Part shown: positions 56,255 through 64,000 of the stretch, one piece after another
Layout of the letters: each line of letters begins with the position of its first letter
How positions within the stretch are numbered: the first letter of the stretch is position 1
From: Siphonodentalium dalli
Taxonomy: Eukaryota > Mollusca > Scaphopoda > Gadilida > Siphonodentaliidae
Assembly (NCBI GenBank): GCA_032622095.1
Contig: CP136064.1
Location: 193,471,948 to 193,535,947, forward strand
DNA length: 64,000 nucleotides
Reading direction: 5' to 3'
Translations under genes and position numbers: made by a program
The notes under the pieces: generated by a model
Database searches by the model: none
Seen by the model: only the letters and a program-made list of their open reading frames with translations
Told to the model about the DNA's origin: nothing

Positions 56255-56397
56255 TTGAAAAGCGTATAACTCTACAGTCACACTCCGCTTAACTCGAAAC
56301 CAAGCCACTGTTGTGAAACTCAGCAGTCCGAATGAGAGCGTCTAACTCATGTCGCTACAAGTGGAACACTCTAACCAGTGAGCTACCGAACACCACA
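56255..56397 (-). repeat. Possible tRNA-derived SINE head
   Basis: On the - strand TAGCTCACTGG followed by TTAGAG is a good tRNA-type A box. GGTTTCGAGTT some 75 bases later is a weak B box. The spacing is longer than in tRNAs, and I could not fold a complete cloverleaf, so a degraded or composite SINE is more likely than a tRNA gene. Confidence 0.4.
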
Positions 56398-56566
56398 TAT
56401 CTGGCCAACAAGTCTTAGCTTAGAGTTGTATCAGTCATTTCAACAGAAGAAAAACGTCTATTTAGAAGCAAATAGTTCTGATTTGGAAAACTGAATTTTG
56501 ACAATAATTTCAACAAAACCGGTGTTGTCGATACACGTTCATATAACAATGGAGTGGAAAGTTAAA

Positions 56567-57019
56567 CGCTGATGCCGTCGCAACAAAATTCGATGTGCAT
56601 GAATAACAACTACGGGACATGTCGTCGTCATCGTCGTCGTCATCGCTATCATCATCTCAAGCATATATATCATCATCATAATCATCGTCCCCACCATCAT
56701 CATCATCATCATCATCACCATCATCGTGATTGTCGCCGTCAGACATCATCGCCATACTAATCATTTTCACCACCACTGTCATTTTCGTCATCATTATCAA
56801 GATCATCATCGTCGGTTTCGTTATAATCATCGGCAGCATCACCATCAACATCATCATCATCATCATCATCGCTATTCGAAACAGTATCATCATTACCACC
56901 ACCACCACAGTTATTGTCATACTCCATATATATCGCATTTTCGCTATTTCTGTCGTAATATATGTCATCACCGTAATCATGGTAAGCAGATGTAGTTATA
57001 AATTGCCGCTGTCAATTAG
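56567..57019. repeat. CAT/ATC-rich simple repeat at the 3' side of a retrotransposon
   Basis: Imperfect runs of CAT, CAC and GTC triplets fill 56620-56900. Chance open frames are His-rich, Met-rich or Ile-rich depending on frame, which shows they are products of the simple repeat. It starts immediately after the stop codon of the minus-strand retrotransposon and may have grown from its 3' tail. Confidence 0.85.
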
Positions 57020-57816
57020 TTAATTCCTATCAATAATCTTACAACCCAACTTCACAAAGATTGCAAACTGCTTTAGAACATTCGGGTCAGCACTCGTGAG
57101 TAATTTCACTAATTTAGTTTCAGTTGGTTCCGTATGGTAAGTTTTGGGCAGATATTTTCTTCCCAAATGTGTGAGTTCCGTGCATTCTAGTGCAAAGTGT
57201 AATTCGTCGCCTATCGCCGTCTTGCATTGCTGGCAGATATTTTTAATCTTATTTTTCTTGTTTTCTTTTTGGCTTTAAAATTACCCCACCTTACCCTTTC
57301 AATCTGCAGTCTATGATTAGCAGTGCGTATCTTAACAATATATGTCATCAAACTGTTTGTCGTAATAGTCATATATGCTTCCATTCCGAAATTCTTTTTA
57401 AACAACCCATAGAACCTTCCGCGATCTGATGACTCAATCGTGTTCTTCCATTGTTCAACAAATTTTGTTCTACGAACTTCCATGAATATATTTAACTCTA
57501 GTCTATTTAAAGAGTGTTGCGAGTCCCAGAGCGACCCCCACCCTAGACAGGACAGCGTACTTCTGACACATGTGATCCATTTGATCGTCTTACCGTTCAA
57601 ATAGGAACTTTGTTCGATGAAATAGAGAAGTTTATATAACTTTTTGCGCTAATATTGAGCAATCACCTTTCACTAATCGCGACCAAAACCCAAGCATTCT
57701 CTTTTTCGCTGAAATCGACAAGGGGTACCTTCCAGTTTCCCCGTAAACCATATAGTTTGGTATACTCGACTTCATGTGTAAGACATATTTCATAAACTTT
57801 AAATGAACCCCTTCTA

Positions 57817-58614
57817 CACTCGTATGACTAATGTGTAGGTTTTCTACACAAAAATGTGTAGCCCTGCTACACAATCATTATTCAATTTTGATCTTAAACA
57901 TATTTGTGTAGTATATGTGTAGTTTCATATTCGTACACAAATTGTGTAACAATTTTTACACATAAATGGGTAATTTTTTACACATTTATACACAACTGTG
58001 TGTATAAAATCAACACATATCCCTTACACAATTTGTGTAGGTTCTTACACACACAGTTCGTAGACAAGAAATGCAAGTTCAGTAGTCCGACCTGTGGGTA
58101 TAGTATTACAGATATATGCAGATTTATATGTTAAAACTTTCATGGCGCATAGTGGTATGTAGTATTTTGTTCTGTACTGTGAGTTTTTGCTTTGAATGAA
58201 CAAACCAGGGTCGAGGCGTGATTGCATAATATTAGTATTATTACAACAATCATAAGAAGAGTCTAAGGACAGTAATCGCCATGAAAGTTTTAACAAATAA
58301 ATCCTCATATACTATTAATACTAAACCCACAAATTGGAATTCTGCACTTACATCCTTGTCTACGATCGCTGTAGATTGTATTCCAAAAAATAGACTCAAA
58401 CAATATGTCCGTCACGTAGCAGACTATGGAACTTAATGCACCGCATTGCGCATGCTCTACGTTCTTACACAATTGTGTGTAACAAAATATACACATTATG
58501 TGTAGAACGGCACTTGGTCAATGTATTTGTATGTAAAACTACACATTGCTATGTGTATTAACCGGGTTTACACATTTGATGTGTAATCGTTTCTACACAT
58601 TAGTTATAAGAGTG
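57817..58614. mobile_element. TA-type MITE built of TGTGTA hairpins, inserted in the retrotransposon
   Basis: 798 bases flanked by TA (57815-57816, 58615-58616). The 22-base tips start CACTC and end TAATGTGTAG, with two mismatches. The outer 200 bases of each side are strings of small hairpins such as TGTGTAGCCCTGCTACACA. The centre (about 58060-58440) is unrelated and non-coding. Precise removal with one TA re-opens the retrotransposon frame at the join, which fixes the boundaries. The TA duplication suggests Tc1/mariner mobilisation. Confidence 0.9.
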
Positions 58615-59136
58615 TATGCATTCGAAATTCTTGAACCCCGAAACTTCGCTACCATACAAAAGTATTGGTTCAATTGTACTATCAAAAAGTCGAAAAGCAA
58701 CAGCAGGACCTAAGTTAAGGTTCCCGATTCGCTGTAGTAGACCAAACATTGCTCTAGTACCTAATGTTTGCATACGTTTTATGGATCTGCAAAACCTTCC
58801 GTTGGTATAGAAATGTATTCCTAAATAACAACAGTTATCTACTATTTCAATATTTTCCCCATTGAGTTCAAATTTCATGGTATCAATGTCATTCGCTTTG
58901 CGATTATAAAATATAAGCATTTTTGTCTTATCTACATTTTATTGATAAATTCCACGCACCAGTTTAATCACTGTAAGCTCTAAGAGCTCTTCGTATTTCC
59001 TCTGGGCTTTCTGAGATAAAAACCGTGTCAGCTGCATACAAAATACATAATATGCGTAAGTAGTCACCGAATTGAGCAAAAAATGTTTCATCAACAAATG
59101 GTAAACCGTCTATACAGCAATCTTTTAAGAAGTCTT

Positions 59137-60336
59137 CTAGATCGTTGACAAACACCGAAAAGAGCAGAGGCGAAAGACACCACCCTGCCTTACGCCGATA
59201 TTACACGCGAAAAAATCGGATACTGAGCTTCCTATCTTCACACATGACTTTATTCCGTTGTACATACTTCGAATAACTTGGAAAAACTTGCCACCAATTC
59301 TATTCTTAACCAGTTTCATGATCAACCCTTCCCTCCATACCGTATCAAATGCTTTTTTCAAATCGATAAATGCGCAGTAGAGTCTTTTATTTCTAGTTAG
59401 ATAAATTTCTATGAGAGCATATAAAATAAAAATGTTATCACATGTAGAGTGATGTTCCCTGAAACCACTTTGGCAGTCTTTTATCATACATGTACGGTCT
59501 GCAAACGCCTTAAGTCGATTATTCATTATACCAGTGAATACCTTGCTTACACAGCTTAAGAGTGTGATTCCGCGATAAGAGTCCGCTTTACTCACATCAC
59601 CTTTTTGTATGTTGGTATATAGAATAGACCCATGGGTCCAGCTCTCCGTATCGAAAATTGTATTGAATAGCTTTATATAGACAGGCAACATTATATATCT
59701 CGTTTCTTTAATGTATTCATTTAACACTATGTCCACGCCAGGGGCTTTTCCATTTTTCATATTTTGAATTACTTTTAGAATCTCCTCTTTCTCAATAGGC
59801 GTTTCTAAATCTTCGTCGGGACATTCAGTCAATAAGGCATCTATATGCAAGTTTAATGTCGATTCTTTATCTCCAGATTCGTTCAAAGTCTTGAAGTGGT
59901 TATAAAATTCATCTGGAGGGACTTTAAGTTCATTGTCATTACCCCCTTTACATGAGTACTCGTTTAAAGTTTTCCAAAAGTCCTTTGACGATGATACCCT
60001 AAGCAACTTCTCAGAAACTTTATCGCCTAACCTTGAAATTTTCATATTCATAGTTTTTCGGTAATCTCTCTCCGCCTTCCGCACATTCACCCTGTTGCGT
60101 TCATTCCTAATCCGACAGTATTTCGATTTCATCTTTTTAAAGTATTTTCTGCGCTCGCGACACTCGTTGTCAAACCATTGCCTATTACCCTTCGATCCGT
60201 TATTTTTATTCTTTTTCCTACCCATCGTCATCTCTGCTGCTCGCACAAATATATTGTTAATTTTCTCGCATGTTTCGTTTATGTCAATAACGTTCTCGGT
60301 TGTGCTTGTGTCTGATAAGTTAAAATTTCTACCAAA
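59137..60336 (-). pseudogene. Reverse transcriptase domain, central fragment
   Basis: The longest intact frame of the retrotransposon. The 369-codon part starting at 60246 extends upstream in frame to 60336, just after the stop that separates it from the endonuclease. It has a basic N-terminal linker (KKNKNNGSKGN...), then the fingers motif (MKNGKAPGVDIVLNEYIKET), PVYIKLFN, SYRGITLLSCVSK, CQSGFREHHSTCDNI and motif A with its aspartate (FIDLKKAFDTV). GVRQGG comes just before the frameshift near 59185; motif C lies beyond it in another frame and is mutated. Confidence 0.9.
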
Positions 60337-60339
60337 TTA

Positions 60340-60787
60340 TTCCGCATATACTGCATTGAAATTCTGAAGATATGCGCCCACATTATCCGCACCGAATTGC
60401 TTTATTTTTGGCAGTAGTTTGTTTTTATATTCGCATGATTTGTCTACATTTTGTTTATCGCGTCTGGTAGTCAAAATAATTCGAACCGGACTATGGCAGT
60501 CGGAGAATAAAGATGAAAATCGGAGAACGTCAAAATTGTCAATCATCGGTAACAAGAGGTGCGATCCAATCATATAGTCTACCACGCTAGCGTTACGACA
60601 GGTTAACTTCCCAACTCCTTTATCGTTTCCAAATCGACCATTCAAAATCAACAAACTATTGTCCTTGCATAAGTGCAGAAGACTGTGACCATTCTGATTA
60701 ACATTATGATCCCGAGAGTATCTCTTTAAAATTGATTGATCTAGGTTAGTTTCAACAAGACGCCCTAGTGACCCCCTATTTGATTAT
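60340..60787 (-). pseudogene. Endonuclease C-terminal fragment of the same retrotransposon
   Basis: It contains HNVNQNGHSLLHLCKDNSLL, then ILNGRFG, SVVDYMIGSHLLL and FSDCHSPV, in the order found in APE-like endonucleases. The last block carries the SD-H catalytic pair. The N-terminal catalytic half is absent: the frame opens only after a TAA near 60790. It ends at the in-frame stop 60337-60339. Confidence 0.8.
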
Positions 60788-61130
60788 CTGGGAACGGGAC
60801 AAATCTAAGTGTCGGCACTTGTGTCCCAATCCCAATTGTTGTATGTATATACATGTATATATGGCAATAAAAATATGTTTAAACTAATGGTGTGTGTTAG
60901 TTGTCATTGTTATTTTCGCGGAAATAATACAACATGCTGTTGCTTATTATCGTGAGGTGTTGTGTATTAATAACCTTTAAGGTGTGAAGCCCAGTTGTTA
61001 TTTAGCAGTTTACGACACACTGTGTAAAAATTGTGTGTGAAAAAATTGGTCAAATGAAATCTTTTGTGTCCACTTTCGAAAAAAGTGGCCATTGCACTTT
61101 GGCCACCGACAGCGCGAACACTGCTGGTTA
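60788..61130. other. Spacer between the two retrotransposons
   Basis: 60790-60885 (GGGAACGGGACAAATC, TGTCCCAATCCCAATTG, then AATAAAAATATG) looks like the 3' tail of another + strand retroelement, but no coding part is attached. No gene seen. Confidence 0.4.
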
Positions 61131-61300
61131 GGCATTACGAATGATCTATGTTGGTCGTATAAATTCAATGTAGCTATAGTATATGCTTTGGCATTACAAA
61201 ATATATTTTTTGATCGTATAAATTCAGTATACCTATATATATTGGCATTACGAATTAACTATCTTGATTGTGCATCTATAAATTAAATATGCCTATGTTG
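61130..61300. repeat. About 62-bp tandem repeat, 3 degenerate copies
   Basis: GGCATTACRAAT recurs at 61131, 61190 and 61246, each followed by a TCGTATAAATTCA- or TCTATAAATTAA-type word. Confidence 0.75.
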
Positions 61301-61468
61301 CGGGCACTCCGTGCACTGGAATGCAGAACATAAAGCGATTCCACACATAAAGAGTAAAGTTTGACCAAATCATCATCTGTGTATAAACGGAAAATTACCA
61401 AGATTCAAAAACCATCAGAGAATATCAAGTTGCATATTTTTTGCATGACATATTTTGATATGCAAGGA

Positions 61469-61596
61469 AATGGATGTTGATTTGCTTGCGTTCCATGGAG
61501 TATATATAGATGCAAGTTGAAAGCGTTTCACGACATAAAAATGTTCCAACAACTTGCATCCATACTCTATGGATCCTAACAAAATCAACACCCATT
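61469..61596. repeat. Foldback repeat
   Basis: AAATGGATGTTGATTT and TCCATGGAGTATATATAGAT are inverted at the right as ATCCATACTCTATGGA and AAATCAACACCCATT. Arms of about 50 bases with mismatches; no duplication found. Confidence 0.75.
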
Positions 61597-61955
61597 GTGT
61601 TTACACTCAACTGTCAGCATGGAATTTAGAACCCATTTCAATGATATTCTAGTAGTGCGTTGCTTTCATACCACAGAAATAAATCAGTCGGCGAAGACAA
61701 CATATCGAACGAATTACTTAAATTAATAATTCCACATATGATGGACGAAATCCTCAAACTGTTCAACCATATACTTAATTCGAAGGAATATCCAGCTAAC
61801 TGGAGCAAATCCATATTAACGCTCATCCACAAGAAGGGAGATCGCAGCGATCCCAACAATTATCGTGCGATAGCTGTGAGTAACAACATCGGAAAATTAT
61901 TTAATAAAATAATAAATTATTTGGGGTAAGGCAAGGGTATGTAATATCGCCCACA

Positions 61956-63210
61956 TTGTTCAAGATATTTATCGATGATATAGGCAGATATTTCACACCA
62001 GAGTGTGACCCGGCTATCATTAATAACACTGAAATAAATGATCTCTTATTCGCAGACGATCTACTGTTATGCTCCCGCTCACCTAAAGGTTTGCAGGCAT
62101 GTCTCGATAAATTACATGTTTTTTCTTCGCGCAACAAATTGGCAGTAAATAAACAAAAAACAAAAATAATGATAATACGTAAACGCAAAGCACCAACCAC
62201 CCCGCTTTTCCATATGGGGTCAGAACTTTTGAACATATGATACGAATATTGCTACCTTGGCCTAACAATACACCGTACTGGTACTTGGCGTCTCGCACAG
62301 GAGGAACTAAAAAACAAAGCTCTCAAATCCCTCCATTGTATTCGAGCACAAATAAATACTAAACACCCGCTTCCGATAAATATATATCTGCATCTCTTCC
62401 ATGCTGTCATAAAACCCATACTCCTCTATGGGTGTGAGATATGGGCGCCTGACCTAAATATCACTGACTCGACCCCATGTGAACAAGTTCATCTAAAATT
62501 CTGCAAAATGATATTATCTGTCGGAAAGAAAAGTTCAAATCATGCTGTTAGGGCTGAGTTGGGTGAATATCCCGCATATATTGAAGCGTATACTCGTTGT
62601 CTCAAGTACAATTTACGACTCCAAGCCGAAGATATCAACCCACTATTGAAAGCATCTTCAACATTCTCGCGGGACCATGGCTCTACGTTCAAGTCACCAC
62701 ACAGCCTAACTATAAAACTTGTTGGAAATATGGTAACACCAAATCAAAGTAGCGTGTCCGCCACCGAAAATACCCTGAAGGCATTACACAGAGACAAGTT
62801 TTTGCGTGATATATTTGATGACTCGACATCAACAAATGGCAACAAATTACGTACATATCGCACAGTGAAATCCTCGTTTATTCTAGAATCATATATCACA
62901 GCAATTAGTCGACCCCAACAACGAGAAGTATTAACACGACTAAGAATAAGTAACCATTCATTACAAATAGAAAAGGGCCGACACCAAAGGCCAATAGTTT
63001 CACTCGAAGACAGACGTTGTACACAATGCAACTTAAACCAAATCGAAAGTGAATTTCATTTCCTCACTGAATGTCAACTTTACGCACTAGAAAGAACGCA
63101 ATTATACAATAAAATAGCATGCACTAATCAGAATTTTATAGCAATGACTAATCAGGAAAAATTCTCATTCCTACTAAAAGCGGATAAATCGGATATCGCA
63201 AATATCTTAA
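61956..63210 (+). pseudogene. RT palm/thumb and C-terminal region of the second retrotransposon
   Basis: One frame from about 61922 to the MITE, broken only by TGA at 62238-62240. It carries FIDDIGRYFTPECDP, the FADD catalytic box near residue 32 of this part, KLAVNKQKTKIMI, PILLYGCEIWAPDL, the LKFCKMILSVGKK block, RPQQREVLTRLRISNHSLQI and the Cys/His knuckle. Read without regard to the insertion, the frame would continue into the MITE and stop at 63267-63269, giving a false C-terminus. Confidence 0.88.
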
Positions 63211-63793
63211 AGGGGTACTGTACGCCAAATGTTGTTGTTGGTTTCTATAGTCTCCGAGTCAGAGAATAAGGTAACAATTTTTTCATTATTTGAAAGTCTG
63301 TTGAGTACGAAGTAGTGTTACGGATGACAAATTTACCGGAATGCAAAAATACAAATTGTCGTTGTCGAGTAATTTTTGTACAGTTTTCAACCAAATGAAT
63401 CAAATAAAAGTTATATTATAGGCATACTAGTCCAATATAATCATTTAAGTTATTGTATCGTCGCTAGTCAGTGAGTGACTTGAGTGTTCTCCCCGTATCA
63501 TTATAATATTTTAAGCAATCGTGTGTGCGATCGGTTTAACATCCAGTATCCCTCAATTACTTTATTTTGATTACGGAAATTCGTAATTTAATTGACGCCA
63601 TTTTATGGCTCCAGTCATAAATTCAATTTATATCAAATTATTAACTTTTAAATTATTAAATTTTAAGATAGCCTATTAACCTGAGCGTTTACAGAATACA
63701 TCTTCGACTCAAATTACTTATGTTTCTATATATTATCGATATTAGATCGTTGTTGTCACCGGAAATTTAATGCAAATGGCGTACAGTACCCCT
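63211..63793. mobile_element. piggyBac-type (TTAA) MITE inserted in the second retrotransposon
   Basis: Perfect inverted tips AGGGGTACTGTACGCCA, flanked by TTAA at 63207-63210 and 63794-63797. The tips match those of 20092-20418. Interior partly palindromic (TCATAAATTCAATTTA and neighbouring AATTCGTAATTTAATTGA). Removing it with one TTAA restores the host element's reading frame through to its stop. Confidence 0.93.
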
Positions 63794-63847
63794 TTAAGTA
63801 ATACAATTTTATCATTCTTTGAAATGAGGAGACTGGCACTCGTATAA

Positions 63848-64000
63848 AGGCTAGTATTATATATATACAAAACAATATCACATGCCCTTAACTAAACTAC
63901 GATGTTATAGAACACTATTACTGGCCCCTAATTATACAATTGTGCTACTATAGTGTACATATATTGTTTGTTTTTAGGCCATAGTTACATATATATAGGC
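63848..64000. other. 3' flank of the second retrotransposon, window edge
   Basis: Probably its 3' untranslated region; no tail repeat or duplication can be identified before the window ends. Confidence 0.4.

Larger units (their letters stand above)
57020..60787 (-). mobile_element. Decayed APE-type non-LTR retrotransposon, 5'-truncated
   Basis: On the - strand the order is: C-terminal half of an endonuclease (60787-60340; NGRFG, SVVDYMIGS and SDCHSP), a linker, reverse transcriptase (motifs GKAPG, FIDLKKAFDTV, GVRQGG), a C-terminal region, a CCHC-like knuckle (57180-57235; C-x2-C-x8-H-x4-C) and a stop at 57020-57022. Lesions: in-frame stop 60337-60339; frameshift near 59185; stop 58964-58966 with a frameshift near 58940; inserted MITE 57817-58614; frameshifts near 57640 and 57245. 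The catalytic YADD box reads YAAD (59028-59039). It has no functional copy here; the clade is not assigned. Confidence 0.92.
61650..63847 (+). mobile_element. Decayed non-LTR retrotransposon (second family), + strand
   Basis: It opens inside the RT fingers (KSVGEDNISNELLK) with no upstream part, then ANWSKSILTLIHKKGDRSDP and NNYRAIAVSNNIGKLFNKII. Near 61922 it jumps to GVRQGYVISPTLFKIF, so about 80-100 residues, including motif A, are missing. Motif C is intact (LLFADDLLL). A TGA at 62238-62240 is the only stop in the next 1.2 kb. The C-terminal domain ends with a CCHC-like knuckle (CTQCNLNQIESEFHFLTEC). The frame is then interrupted by the MITE at 63211-63793 and, past it, reaches its own stop at 63845-63847. 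Confidence 0.92.

Noticed and set aside
56539-57023. His-rich, Met-rich and Ile-rich frames
   Set aside because: All are frames of the same CAT-type simple repeat; a metal-binding protein is not supported.
63211-63269. C-terminal residues of the second retrotransposon frame up to the stop at 63267-63269
   Set aside because: They are encoded by the inserted TTAA MITE, not by the retrotransposon.

Overview
The window looks like a piece of an animal nuclear genome. It is AT-rich and gene-poor, has GT-AG introns, and is crowded with non-LTR retrotransposon remains, palindromic (foldback) DNA elements, Helitron-like elements and tandem repeats. The only gene that can be built end to end is a Wnt ligand of the Wnt10 subfamily on the + strand. 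Gene structure, protein and repeat style fit a lophotrochozoan invertebrate, perhaps a mollusc. The phylum is an inference; no species marker is visible.

Layout: 1-28.9 kb holds no convincing host gene except a short C2H2-like zinc-finger reading frame near 6.4-6.7 kb. It carries a 24-bp satellite (8.9-10.1 kb), a 1.87-kb Mutator-like foldback element with a 9-bp target duplication (15.6-17.5 kb), and several small foldback elements with clear target duplications (TTAA, TA, 3 bp or 9 bp). Wnt10 runs from 28991 to 50646 in five coding exons: 28991-29070, 42651-42913, 46981-47246, 48464-48604 and 50329-50646. All four junctions are GT-AG and phase-consistent, giving 355 residues. Intron 1 (13.6 kb) holds four tandem-repeat systems, a TIR element, a 3-copy Helitron array and a Harbinger-like element. 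Intron 2 holds a 4-copy Helitron array in the opposite orientation. Intron 3 holds a double-hairpin TTAA element and an antisense retrotransposon 3' end. Intron 4 holds a 47-bp tandem repeat.

Downstream of Wnt10 are a Harbinger-like composite with a MADF/Myb-like exon fragment (51.1-52.4 kb), a quiet stretch, a CAT-rich simple repeat, and two decayed endonuclease/reverse-transcriptase retrotransposons lying head to head: - strand at 57.0-60.8 kb and + strand at 61.65-63.85 kb. Each has been split by a small DNA element (TA type and TTAA type). Removing that element on paper gives back an uninterrupted reading frame at the junction, so the nesting order is readable.

No CRISPR array, rRNA, convincing tRNA gene or operon is present. 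The most unusual material is the pair of head-to-tail Helitron arrays with intact ends and an identifiable empty site, and the way mobile elements crowd the splice acceptors of Wnt10.
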